Shown: positions 17,596-26,034 of the stretch, in pieces
How positions within the stretch are numbered: the stretch's first letter is position 1
Layout of the letters: each line of letters begins with the position of its first letter
The notes under the pieces: model-generated
The model's database searches: none
Told to the model about the DNA's origin: nothing
What the model saw: only the letters and a program-made list of their open reading frames with translations
DNA from: G051132615 sp051132615
GTDB taxonomy: Bacteria > Pseudomonadota > Gammaproteobacteria > Burkholderiales > Neisseriaceae
Assembly: GCF_051132615.1 (NCBI RefSeq)
Contig: NZ_CP152375.1
Span: forward strand, 2,294,001 to 2,358,000
DNA: 64,000 nt
Reading direction: 5' to 3'
Position numbers and translations under genes: made by a program

Positions 17596-18222
17596 TTACC
17601 AGCTGGTTTTTTCTTGGGTTGGATTGCTTTTATCCCAGTGCCAGCGATTTTTCCAAGCACCAATAACGGCATTAGGGTATTTAGCTTGTCCAAGGCTGCC
17701 ATTATATCGTCCTAACGCACGGTATAAATTGCCGTTTTCGATATTCATATAATGTCTCAGAATCGTACAGCCGTAGCGTAAATTGGTGGTTAAATCAAAT
17801 AAATTATGTTCTGCTGTACCAATATAGCGAACCCAAAAGGGCATCACTTGCATTAGCCCCTTTGCACCAACATTACTAACAGCATAACGTCTAAAACCAC
17901 TTTCTACTTCAATTAAACCCAATACCATTTGAGGGTCTAGTCCTGCTCTTGTTGCTTCATAGTGTACCGATGTTAAAATTTTTCGTCTTTCCCAATCGTC
18001 AGGAATGCGTTTTTGTAGTCGCCGAGACATTTCATTGATCCATAATTGGCCTTCTTTATGATCTTTAAAGACTAATCTTGGTGGATTAGCATTATTGACG
18101 GAACCGCGCATAGCAGAGGCCACATTGTCTGCTAATGTTTCTTCTTTTTGGGCTCCTGCAAAAGTAAAGTTTGTGTTCAGTAGTAATAGGCTAAAAACTA
18201 AGAACCAATATCGTTTATTCAT
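17596..18222 (-). CDS. Soluble lytic transglycosylase-like protein (SLT domain)
   Basis: About 208 residues with a signal peptide (MNKRYWFLVFSLLLLNTNFTFAGA) and a C-terminal SLT domain. The catalytic glutamate is in GLIEVESGF, followed by the family stretch GAKGLMQVMPFWVRYIG, LRYGCTILRHYM and ALGRYNGS. It would cleave glycan strands of peptidoglycan in the periplasm. An in-frame TTG at 18273 would add 17 residues ahead of the signal peptide; the ATG at 18222 fits better, though its ribosome site is weak. Confidence 0.85.
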   Translation of the reverse strand: MNKRYWFLVFSLLLLNTNFTFAGAQKEETLADNVASAMRGSVNNANPPRLVFKDHKEGQLWINEMSRRLQKRIPDDWERRKILTSVHYEATRAGLDPQMVLGLIEVESGFRRYAVSNVGAKGLMQVMPFWVRYIGTAEHNLFDLTTNLRYGCTILRHYMNIENGNLYRALGRYNGSLGQAKYPNAVIGAWKNRWHWDKSNPTQEKTSW

Positions 18223-18369
18223 GTGAATCAATATAAATCTAATTAAGACGAGAACATGCTTTAATGATAACAAATTTTGATTTGTTTAACTAATTTGATT
18301 GGCTAAGAAGAAAGACATTTGGACGTAAAAAAGCATAAATGTGGTAAAAAGATAATGACTTGAAGCGAT

Positions 18370-18405
18370 AAAAAAGCACATGACATGTTTACTATGTGCT
18401 TTTTT
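18370..18405 (-). terminator. Terminator at the end of the kdsD-hpf operon
   Basis: Inverted repeat AAAAAAGCACAT / ATGTGCTTTTTT with a 12-base loop, 12 bases past the hpf stop. It is T-rich on both strands, so it could also serve the other direction. Confidence 0.8.
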
Positions 18406-18417
18406 ACCGTTAAGAGG

Positions 18418-18765
18418 TTATTCTACTTCAACATCTGCATCGACATCTTCGAATTCTTTACGGCCAGTTGGTGTATTACGGTGGTTACTGGTCATTTCTT
18501 TATGTTTAATCAATACACGGTTTAGTTTGTCCGTTACCGCATCAATTGCAGCATAAAGGTCGCTGTCAGCTGCTTCTACGTGAAAATCTTTGCCTGCGAC
18601 ATCAACATTAATTTCCGCTTTTTGTTGATGTTTTTCTACTGATAAAATAACAGAAGTAGAAATAATGCCATCCAGATTTTTTGTGCAACGATTGAGTTTT
18701 TTTTCTACATATTCGCGGATGGTTTCTGTTACTTCAAGATGTACACCAGTAAGTTGAAAGCTCAT
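18418..18765 (-). CDS. hpf: Ribosome hibernation promoting factor (short HPF)
   Basis: About 115 residues of the HPF/YfiA family, binding the ribosomal decoding region in stationary phase. The pattern VTETIREYVEKKLNR, EINVDVAGKDFHVEA, DLYAAIDAVTDKLNRVLIKHKE is typical. There is no long C-terminal dimerisation domain, so this is the short form. The ATG at 18765 has AGGAG eight bases upstream; a GTG nine bases earlier is too close to that site. It is the last gene of the run containing rpoN, the usual neighbour in proteobacteria. Confidence 0.93.
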   Translation of the reverse strand: MSFQLTGVHLEVTETIREYVEKKLNRCTKNLDGIISTSVILSVEKHQQKAEINVDVAGKDFHVEAADSDLYAAIDAVTDKLNRVLIKHKEMTSNHRNTPTGRKEFEDVDADVEVE

Positions 18766-18862
18766 AGTTTTCACTCCTTTTTTATGTTTATAAACGACCT
18801 TGTATGCTTATAGTACCTACTTGCTTTTACTTAGGCAAGCTAAAAAAGAATGGTTATTGATT

Positions 18863-20260
18863 TTAACTAATTTTTCTTTCTCGGGCAGATTTAATATGCA
18901 TAGCTTCACGATATTTGGTTACTGTGCGCCGAGCAATTGAAATTTGTTCACTTTCAAGTAGTTCCGCTAGTTTGTTATCTGAAAAAGGATGATTTGGGTC
19001 TTCATTTGCAATAATTTCTTTTAAGCGAGCTTTGATGGCCATGTTGCTGATGTCATCGGATGAGTCAGCATTGTTATGATGTACTTTTTGGCTAAAGAAA
19101 TATTTTAGTTCGAATAACCCTTTGCTGCACAGAAGGTATTTTTGGGTACATGCCCGTGATACGGTACTTTCGTGAATATTTAATTCAGTTGCGATTTCTT
19201 TTAAGGTTAATGGTTTCATCGACAGTTCGCCTTCTTCAAAAAAAGCCTGCTGTCTGTTAACAATTTGTTCCGCCACTTTTTGAATGGTGTCAAATCGCTG
19301 TTCGATACTTTTGAGTAACCACTGCGCTTCTTGTAAGGTTCCGGATAACTCAGTTTTGGTTTCGCTACATGCAACTGCCTGTGCATATACTTGATTAAGT
19401 TTGATATTAGGCATGTTTTTGGTATTGACTTGAGCATGCCAAGAACCATTGTATTTTTTGACCAAAACATCTGGGCTAATATAATGTGTTTGTTCTGTGT
19501 CTAGACCAAATGCAGGGTAGGGGTTTAATGAACAAATTAAATTGAGTGCTTCTGTAATTTTTGCATCTGGTAATGATAAGATTTTTTTGAGCTTATGAAA
19601 TTGACCATCACCTAAACAATCAAAGTGCTCTTTGACGATAAATTGAGCCAACATACTGACCCCATTTTGTTCTAAGGCCTTTATTTGAACCAATAATGAT
19701 TCTTGTAAATTTCGAGCTCCTACTCCTACTGGTTCAAATTGCTGTAATAAAGTAAGATTAGCTGCAAGCTCTTCTTCATCAATCATTAAGTCTAAAGGTA
19801 AGTTTTCAGCAATATCTTCTAATGATGTTGATAGATACCCTTGATCATCTAACTCTTCTATTAGTAGGGTCATGATGGCTAGATCACGTTGACTTAATTG
19901 GTACTCCGCCAATTGTGCCAATAAAGACGCCCTTAATGAAATAGGTGCTGCAACATTGAGCATTGGGTCATAATCATCATCAAATGTTGCTTGGTGACTA
20001 GGTGTATCTGACCATTCCCAGTCTGTATATTCCTCATCGGAATGTTGAGAGGTTTCTTCTATCTTGTCATTATTTGAAGAGGGTGTCTCAATGATTTCAT
20101 GATTATTTTCTTCTAACTCCAGTAATGGGTTTTCCGCAAGAATTCTACCCACTTCTAGATCAAACTCCAGATTGGAACATTGCAACAACTTAATGGCGTG
20201 TTTAAGTTGAGGGCTAAGGTTTAATTGTTGTGTTTGCTTTAAATTAAGGTTCTGTTTCAT
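18863..20260 (-). CDS. rpoN: RNA polymerase sigma-54 factor RpoN
   Basis: Alternative sigma factor that needs AAA+ activators. Region I is the glutamine/leucine-rich N-terminus (LKQTQQLNLSPQLKHAIKLLQ). The acidic region II follows (about 55-95). The core-binding and HTH regions include LTLKEIATELNIHESTVSRA, and the RpoN box near the C-terminus reads ARRTVTKYREAM. The length of 465 is normal. It starts five bases after the lptB stop, so it is cotranscribed with the Lpt genes as in many proteobacteria. Confidence 0.97.
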   Translation of the reverse strand: MKQNLNLKQTQQLNLSPQLKHAIKLLQCSNLEFDLEVGRILAENPLLELEENNHEIIETPSSNNDKIEETSQHSDEEYTDWEWSDTPSHQATFDDDYDPMLNVAAPISLRASLLAQLAEYQLSQRDLAIMTLLIEELDDQGYLSTSLEDIAENLPLDLMIDEEELAANLTLLQQFEPVGVGARNLQESLLVQIKALEQNGVSMLAQFIVKEHFDCLGDGQFHKLKKILSLPDAKITEALNLICSLNPYPAFGLDTEQTHYISPDVLVKKYNGSWHAQVNTKNMPNIKLNQVYAQAVACSETKTELSGTLQEAQWLLKSIEQRFDTIQKVAEQIVNRQQAFFEEGELSMKPLTLKEIATELNIHESTVSRACTQKYLLCSKGLFELKYFFSQKVHHNNADSSDDISNMAIKARLKEIIANEDPNHPFSDNKLAELLESEQISIARRTVTKYREAMHIKSARERKIS

Positions 20261-20265
20261 AAGCC

Positions 20266-21000
20266 TTAAAAGTCAAAGTGCTCACCTAAATAAACTTCTC
20301 GAACCAATTCATTATTAACCAGTTCATTAGGTAAACCTGTTGCCAGTACACTGCCATCATTAATAATATAGGCACGGTCACAAATTCTGAGTGTTTCTCG
20401 CACATTGTGATCTGTAATAAGCACACCAATATTTTTTTGTTTTAGAAAAGAAATAATTTTTTGAATATCAATAACGGCAATTGGGTCAACACCCGCAAAA
20501 GGTTCATCTAATAAAATAAAGCGGGGATTAGTTGCCAGAACACGGGCAATTTCTACGCGACGTCTTTCTCCACCAGATAAAGATAAAGCATTGCTTTTTT
20601 GCAAATGGGTAATGTGTAAATCTTCTAATAAGGTGTGTAATTCTTCTTTAATGGCTTTTTTACTTTTGCTACTGATTTCTAAAATAGATTGAATATTTTC
20701 TTCTACGGTCATCTTTCTAAAAATAGAAGCTTCTTGTGGCAAGTAACCTAAGCCTAAACGTGCTCTTTTATGAATAGGCATTTTACTTAGGTTTTGTTCA
20801 TCTATTAGAATTTCTCCTGCATCTGATGAAACCAAACCAACAATCATATAAAAACTGGTGGTTTTACCCGCACCATTGGGGCCAAGTAAACCAACAACTT
20901 CGCCACTTTTAATCGTAAGAGAAACATCCTTAACGACCATTCGTTTTTTATAGGACTTTTTTAAATTTTTAACGGTCAACACACTGATGTTTTGGTTCAT
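20266..21000 (-). CDS. lptB: Lipopolysaccharide export ABC transporter ATPase LptB
   Basis: Cytoplasmic ATPase of the LptB2FG exporter that moves LPS out of the inner membrane. Walker [10 protein letters not shown], signature [16 protein letters not shown], Walker [15 protein letters not shown] and a switch histidine in LITDHNV are all present. 244 residues is typical. Its ATG overlaps the lptA stop by four bases and it is followed five bases later by rpoN. Confidence 0.97.
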   Translation of the reverse strand: MNQNISVLTVKNLKKSYKKRMVVKDVSLTIKSGEVVGLLGPNGAGKTTSFYMIVGLVSSDAGEILIDEQNLSKMPIHKRARLGLGYLPQEASIFRKMTVEENIQSILEISSKSKKAIKEELHTLLEDLHITHLQKSNALSLSGGERRRVEIARVLATNPRFILLDEPFAGVDPIAVIDIQKIISFLKQKNIGVLITDHNVRETLRICDRAYIINDGSVLATGLPNELVNNELVREVYLGEHFDF

Positions 21001-21497
21001 TTTTTCTTTTCTGTTGTTGAAGGTTGCAAAATGACTTTAACTTGTTTACCTGCACTGCCATCAACCTGATAGGTTTCTGTTGCTGTGTTGTATGTGATAC
21101 GCGCACCATCAACAACATCTCCTTCACGTTTCACTTGAGCCGCACCAGTTAAGATGACCACATTGGTTTTACTGTCGTACTCGACTTTGTTTGCATGGCC
21201 ACTGACATATTGTGGTTTGCCTTCAAGTTTTTGGCGAAAGGTAACAGGTTTACCTGTGGCAACCATTTTTTGAAAGCCTTCGGTGTTACGGGTCACTTGT
21301 AAATCTGCTGAGGTAAATTTAAGTGTTCCTTGAATAATAACAACATTGCCTTTCCATGTGGTCACTTGATTTTGTTGATCTAAAGAGCCTTGATCAGCAG
21401 TAATCTCAATGGGTTTGCTGCGGTCAGCATCTTCTGCATAAGTTAAATGGCTTAAACTTGCCAATAAAATAAGGCTACTTATTGGGCGGAATTTCAT
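20997..21497 (-). CDS. lptA: Periplasmic LPS transport protein LptA
   Basis: Periplasmic bridge protein that carries LPS between the inner and outer membranes. A signal peptide ([21 protein letters not shown]) precedes the OstA-like beta-jellyroll: [34 protein letters not shown], and [26 protein letters not shown] at 21506 also exists in frame, but the ATG at 21497 matches the signal peptide start. It overlaps lptC upstream and lptB downstream, so the three are translationally coupled. Confidence 0.94.
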   Translation of the reverse strand: MKFRPISSLILLASLSHLTYAEDADRSKPIEITADQGSLDQQNQVTTWKGNVVIIQGTLKFTSADLQVTRNTEGFQKMVATGKPVTFRQKLEGKPQYVSGHANKVEYDSKTNVVILTGAAQVKREGDVVDGARITYNTATETYQVDGSAGKQVKVILQPSTTEKKK

Positions 21498-22053
21498 AAA
21501 TGGCACTCACTCTTGAATTTAAATTTAATAGACCTGTTTTGTGGTTGTAATCAAAACCAACAGCACTTCCTGTAGATGTGCCATAGGAAAAATCGACTTT
21601 ATTTTTAGATTGTACGGTTTGTGCTTCAGTATCTGCGGTTAGTGCTGAAGTGATGATTTTAGCCTCTGGATGTTCAGCGTCAGCCATTTTTTCCATAGTC
21701 ACTTGACGATCAAAATAAATCACTTTGGTTTGAGTATTGTATTTGGATACTTCCCCTACCAAGTGATATTTTTTTATGCCATTTTCGAAAATATCCACTT
21801 TTGGGTTTTTGGCGAACATATCGTCACTTTTAGGAAATTGCCAAGTGCGGCTGGCAATAAAGTCTTCTTTTAACAGCCCTTGTTCATCAAAACGTTTGGC
21901 ATGTACACCATCAACAATATATTCAGGTTTGTTGGGGTTTAAGGAACTATTGCTGTGATCAAGTGTGGAAACCTGATCGAGCCAAAAACTGGTACCAAAA
22001 AGTAAAAGTACCAGCCCAAGGGGAAAAAGTTTACCTACCCAGATATTTTTCAT
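21475..22053 (-). CDS. lptC: LPS export protein LptC
   Basis: Single-span inner-membrane protein that receives LPS from LptB2FG and hands it to LptA. The membrane helix lies at about residues 9-25 (LFPLGLVLLLFGTSFWL). The periplasmic part is LptC-like, with KPEYIVDGVHAKRFDEQG, HLVGEVSKYNTQTKVIYF and the C-terminal [18 protein letters not shown]. The start overlaps the kdsC stop (ATGA), and the end overlaps lptA by more than 20 bases. Confidence 0.92.
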   Translation of the reverse strand: MKNIWVGKLFPLGLVLLLFGTSFWLDQVSTLDHSNSSLNPNKPEYIVDGVHAKRFDEQGLLKEDFIASRTWQFPKSDDMFAKNPKVDIFENGIKKYHLVGEVSKYNTQTKVIYFDRQVTMEKMADAEHPEAKIITSALTADTEAQTVQSKNKVDFSYGTSTGSAVGFDYNHKTGLLNLNSRVSAIYEIPPNK

Positions 22054-22574
22054 GATAAATACTCAGCCAGAGCTTTATCTAAGGTTCCTTGTGTGTGCAT
22101 GATCAGATCACATAACTCTCGCACTGCACCAGCACCTGCCGCAGCTTGTGTCACATAATGGGCACGTTTTAAGACTTCAGGATGGGCTTGCGGCACAGCA
22201 ACACAAAATCCAACACGATTCATGACAGGTAAATCGACAACATCATCACCAATATAAGCACATTGCTTAGCGTTTAACCCAGTTTGCTCTAATAGAGTTA
22301 AAAATGTTTGTTGCTTATTGTGAATACCTGCAAAGTAATAATCAATACCAAGCCCTTTTACACGGTGGGCGACACTAGGTGCGTCTCTTCCTGTAATAAT
22401 GGCCAATTTAACCCCTGTTTTTTGTAACATTTTTAAGCCATGACCATCAAGTGTATGAAATGACTTTATTTCTTCGCCAGATGCGGTAATAAAAATACGT
22501 CCATCTGTTAACACACCATCTACATCCATGATCAGTAGTTTTACTGGTGTGGCCAATTGATTGGTTTGATACAT
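22050..22574 (-). CDS. kdsC: 3-deoxy-D-manno-octulosonate 8-phosphate phosphatase KdsC
   Basis: HAD-family phosphatase producing Kdo for LPS. The nucleophile motif is LLIMDVDGVLTDG. Motif II is AIITGRD, and the later motif is CAYIGDDVVDLPVM. About 174 residues from the ATG at 22574, the normal size; an in-frame start upstream would run into kdsD. AGGA lies 11 bases before the ATG. It is between kdsD (gap 13 bases) and lptC (overlap). Confidence 0.95.
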   Translation of the reverse strand: MYQTNQLATPVKLLIMDVDGVLTDGRIFITASGEEIKSFHTLDGHGLKMLQKTGVKLAIITGRDAPSVAHRVKGLGIDYYFAGIHNKQQTFLTLLEQTGLNAKQCAYIGDDVVDLPVMNRVGFCVAVPQAHPEVLKRAHYVTQAAAGAGAVRELCDLIMHTQGTLDKALAEYLS

Positions 22575-22587
22575 AAATTTAAAATTC

Positions 22588-23565
22588 CTAAATAATGCCA
22601 GCTTGTAGTAAATCATGCATATTGATGGCACCAATTAAATGATTTTGTTCATTGGTGATCAGTAGAGCACTGACTTTATAGGTTTGCATCATATGCAATG
22701 CTTCACTGGCCAATTTGTTTGCACTAATGGTTTTGGGATTTTTAGACATCACATCATCAATCATTATATTAGTCAGGTTTGCTGTCTTTTGGAAAATTCG
22801 GCGTAAATCACCATCGGTAAAAACACCGATCAGTTGTCCTTGCTCATTGGTTACTGCAGTCATTCCTAGACCTTTTTCGGTCATAATCAATAAAGCGTTT
22901 TGTAAGGTAGCGCCTTCCTTGACTTGTGGTAAGTCGTCCTCTTTATGCATTAAATCAGCAACATGAATAAGTAAGCGTTTACCAAGGCTACCTGCTGGGT
23001 GAGACAGTGCAAAATCTTCAGGGGTAAATTTTCTGGCACTAAGCAATACAACAGCTAAAGCATCACCTAGCGCCAACGCTGCGGTGGTGCTGGTGGTTGG
23101 TGCCAGCCCTAAAGGGCAAGCTTCTTGTTTAACTGCTGCATTTAAATGAATATCAGCTTCTTTGGCTAAAGTAGAATGAGTTCGCCCAGTAATGGCAATA
23201 ATTTTTGTGCCTTTACGTTTTAAGGCGGGTAAGAGTGCAATGACTTCTTCACTTTCTCCAGAATTAGAGAGCGCCAAAACAATATCATTTTGTACAATCA
23301 TGCCTAAATCACCATGAGCAGCTTCCGCAGGGTGAACAAAGAACGAGGGCGTACCTGTAGAGGCCATGGTGGCAGCAATTTTTGTGCCAATATGACCAGA
23401 TTTTCCCATGCCTGTAACAATAAGGCGCCCAGTGCAACCTAAAATAAGGTCTATAGCCTGAGTAAAAGATTCATCTAATTGGTTAGACAAATCAACGAGC
23501 GCAGACGCTTCTATATTTAAGACATCTTGAGCTTGTTTTAAATAAGCTGATTGTGAAGTATTCAT
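22588..23565 (-). CDS. kdsD: Arabinose-5-phosphate isomerase KdsD
   Basis: Interconverts ribulose-5-phosphate and arabinose-5-phosphate, the first step of Kdo synthesis. A SIS domain (about residues 30-170 with TGMGKSGHIGTKIAATMASTGT and SNSGESEEV) is followed by two CBS domains to the C-terminus (VFTDGDLRR in the first, GAINMHDLLQAGII at the end). The ATG at 23565 matches family starts; a GTG 36 bases upstream is also in frame. There is no clear ribosome site, but a TATAAT lies 7 bases upstream of the ATG (see the promoter entry). It is the first gene of the operon that ends with rpoN-hpf. Confidence 0.95.
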   Translation of the reverse strand: MNTSQSAYLKQAQDVLNIEASALVDLSNQLDESFTQAIDLILGCTGRLIVTGMGKSGHIGTKIAATMASTGTPSFFVHPAEAAHGDLGMIVQNDIVLALSNSGESEEVIALLPALKRKGTKIIAITGRTHSTLAKEADIHLNAAVKQEACPLGLAPTTSTTAALALGDALAVVLLSARKFTPEDFALSHPAGSLGKRLLIHVADLMHKEDDLPQVKEGATLQNALLIMTEKGLGMTAVTNEQGQLIGVFTDGDLRRIFQKTANLTNIMIDDVMSKNPKTISANKLASEALHMMQTYKVSALLITNEQNHLIGAINMHDLLQAGII

Positions 23566-23572
23566 GGAGTCA

Positions 23573-23578
23573 ATTATA
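23573..23578 (-). promoter_or_regulatory. Possible -10 box of the kdsD operon
   Basis: A perfect TATAAT on the reverse strand preceded by GGG, ending only 7 bases before the kdsD ATG. If used, the transcript would begin at about the start codon (leaderless or nearly so). No good -35 element is visible 17 bases upstream. Confidence 0.35.
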
Positions 23579-23595
23579 CCCGTGATTATTTTGTT

Positions 23596-23610
23596 TGGCA
23601 CACTTTTTGC
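23596..23610 (+). promoter_or_regulatory. Candidate sigma-54 promoter (-24/-12)
   Basis: TGGCAC, five bases, then TTGC: an exact match to the sigma-54 core pattern, directed rightward toward dinG, whose start codon is about 215 bases downstream. It lies immediately outside the operon that contains rpoN. No enhancer-binding-protein site was identified. Confidence 0.4.
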
Positions 23611-23777
23611 GTGTGTTTGCAGTTATCTTAATCTAATTTTACACATTTAAAGCAACAAATAGGCTTGCTCATATTATTCATGTTGTCACTAATATTTTAT
23701 AAGTTTTTTGTGAAAAAATAAATTGAAGGTCTATTTTTATGTTGATCTTTTAGCTAAGTGGTGTACACAAATCAAAG

Positions 23778-23784
23778 GTATAAT
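23778..23784 (+). promoter_or_regulatory. Possible -10 region for dinG
   Basis: A GGTATAATAACG word lies about 45 bases before the dinG ATG. A very similar AGTATAATAACG (-10 at about 25967-25972) lies between dinG and the PhzF-fusion gene. The -35 positions are poor in both cases, so this is only a candidate. Confidence 0.35.
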
Positions 23785-23825
23785 AACGCACAATAAACAC
23801 AAGGTGCACAAACAAAAACGTTATT

Positions 23826-25958
23826 ATGTTGACAGACATAGAAAAAAACGCAATTAAAGATTATTACCAAAATATTGCTAAAAATTTAACGGGGTTTAAA
23901 CCTCGTCAGGCTCAACGGCAAATGATTGCTGCGTTAGCCAATGCTTTTAGTCTTACTTTAACTAAGTCAGATGAGCATGAAGAAGAGCCAAAGCGCGAAG
24001 GTGAAAGCCTTATTGTCATTGAAGGGCCAACAGGTGTAGGTAAAAGTTTGGCTTATCTTTTGGCAGGTAGCGTCATGGCAAAAACCCATGGTAAGAAGTT
24101 GATTATTTCCAGTGCAACCATAGCCTTACAAGAACAGTTAGTCTATCGGGATTTGCCCTTTGTGGTTGAAAAAAGTGGGTTACAGATTAATTACGCTTTA
24201 GCAAAAGGCAGAAGCCGTTATTTATGTCCTTATCGCTTATATCAATTAACACATGAGACCGCACAGGATGATTTGCTTGGCTTTGATGCCAGCTTTGCTG
24301 TGTGGGATAAAAAGCCAAAACCTGAAGAAATTAGTTTATTACGTGAAATTGCGGATGAATTTTCTGCTCGTCGTTTCAATGGTGATAAAGATTCATGGCC
24401 ACAAACCATAGATGAAGCTTTATGGTTTAGGTTAACCAATGATCGACATGGGTGTTTAAAAGCCGCCTGTCCAAATCGTGCTGAATGCCCCTTTTATTTA
24501 GCTAGAGACTTATTGGAAACGGTCGATGTGATTGTGGTAAATCATGATTTATTATTGGCCGATATCAGTATGGGCGGTGGGGTTATTTTGACGGAACCTG
24601 CTAATAGTTTTTACTGTATTGATGAGGCTCATCGTTTACCTAAAAAAGCGATAGATCAATTTGCTGCAGAACACAGTCTTTCTCAAGCACAATGGTTTTT
24701 AGAAAAACTGCCCAATTTAACAGATCAGGTTGCTGCTTTAACTGATAAGCCAGACTTAGCCAATTTAGCAGATGAAGCAAGCGCTGCTTTAATTGAAGTT
24801 TTTGCTGAATGGTTATGGGTTTTAAATGATGTGCCAGAACTGAGCATGACCAATGACAATATGGAGCCTGTCTGGTTATGGGAGGATGGTCAGATACCAG
24901 AGGCGCTACAGGTGATCACAACCAATACTGCGATCGCTGCGCGTATGTTGGTGAAACATCTACATGCTTTAAATGATTCCTTGGGTAATAGCCGTAAAGA
25001 TAAAAATACTGAAAATGCTTTATTTGATCGAATATCCAGTGAATTAGGATTCAGTATTGCCAAAGCTGAACAAATAAATTCGGTGTGGGATTTATTGGAA
25101 GAGTCAGTAAAAGAGGGCGCACCACCTCTGGCAAAATGGATCAGTAGACGGCAAGCAGATAAAACCGATTATATTTTTCAGGCTTCTCCCATCTCTGCTG
25201 CCTCTGCTTTAAGCCATGGTTTGTGGCAAAAAGCCGCGGGGGTGTTATTAACATCGGCTACCTTACAATCATTGGGTAATTTTGACCTATTTCTAAGACA
25301 AACAGGTTTATCGTGGATGCCGAAAACCGCTACTTTAGCTTTGGAAAGTCCTTTTAATTTTGCTGAACAGGGAGAGCTTTATTTGCCTGCTATTATGGCC
25401 AGCCCCAAAGACAGTCAAGCACACACAGCACAAATAATTGAATGGTTGCCCAAATTAATTGATATACAAGAAGCAGTCGGTACTTTGGTTTTATTCTCTT
25501 CTCGCAAACAAATGCAGGATGTCTCAGCAGGGCTACCAGCCAATTATATAGAGCGATTGCTGGTACAAGGTGAAATGGCAAAATCAGCATTGCTTAGAAT
25601 GCATTATGATGCTTTGGATCGTCAACAAAGCAGTATTATTTTTGGCTTGGACAGTTTTGCCGAGGGGCTAGATTTACCTGGTATTGCTTGTGTTCATGTC
25701 ATTATAGCCAAATTGCCTTTTTCTATGCCAGATAATCCGGTAGATAAAACCATGAGTCGTTGGATCGAACAAAAAGGAGGCAATCCATTTTTAGAAATAA
25801 CTGTGCCAGAAACCAGTATGAAATTAATTCAAGCAGTTGGACGCTTAATCAGAACAGAAAGTGATTATGGTAGAGTCACCATTTTAGATAACCGTATCAA
25901 AACAGCTTCTTATGGTAAAAAGCTATTAGCCAGTTTACCACCATTTAAACGGTTATAA
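23826..25958 (+). CDS. dinG: ATP-dependent DNA helicase DinG
   Basis: An iron-sulfur superfamily 2 helicase that unwinds 5'-tailed DNA and R-loops. Walker A is EGPTGVGKSLAYL (residues 66-78). The four cluster cysteines are C134, C210, C215 and C221, with the usual NHDLLLAD following. The DEAH box is at 266-269. Late motifs include LFSSRKQM, FGLDSFAEGLDLPG and the QAVGRLIRTESDYG arginine-finger motif. The length of 710 is typical of DinG. It stands alone, with a gap of more than 200 bases upstream. Confidence 0.95.
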   Translation: MLTDIEKNAIKDYYQNIAKNLTGFKPRQAQRQMIAALANAFSLTLTKSDEHEEEPKREGESLIVIEGPTGVGKSLAYLLAGSVMAKTHGKKLIISSATIALQEQLVYRDLPFVVEKSGLQINYALAKGRSRYLCPYRLYQLTHETAQDDLLGFDASFAVWDKKPKPEEISLLREIADEFSARRFNGDKDSWPQTIDEALWFRLTNDRHGCLKAACPNRAECPFYLARDLLETVDVIVVNHDLLLADISMGGGVILTEPANSFYCIDEAHRLPKKAIDQFAAEHSLSQAQWFLEKLPNLTDQVAALTDKPDLANLADEASAALIEVFAEWLWVLNDVPELSMTNDNMEPVWLWEDGQIPEALQVITTNTAIAARMLVKHLHALNDSLGNSRKDKNTENALFDRISSELGFSIAKAEQINSVWDLLEESVKEGAPPLAKWISRRQADKTDYIFQASPISAASALSHGLWQKAAGVLLTSATLQSLGNFDLFLRQTGLSWMPKTATLALESPFNFAEQGELYLPAIMASPKDSQAHTAQIIEWLPKLIDIQEAVGTLVLFSSRKQMQDVSAGLPANYIERLLVQGEMAKSALLRMHYDALDRQQSSIIFGLDSFAEGLDLPGIACVHVIIAKLPFSMPDNPVDKTMSRWIEQKGGNPFLEITVPETSMKLIQAVGRLIRTESDYGRVTILDNRIKTASYGKKLLASLPPFKRL

Positions 25959-26034
25959 ATTAAGAGTATAATAACGTCCGTAATAAAAAATTAATAAAAA
26001 ATAAACTTAGCGCTACATTAAAAAGAGAAATAAT

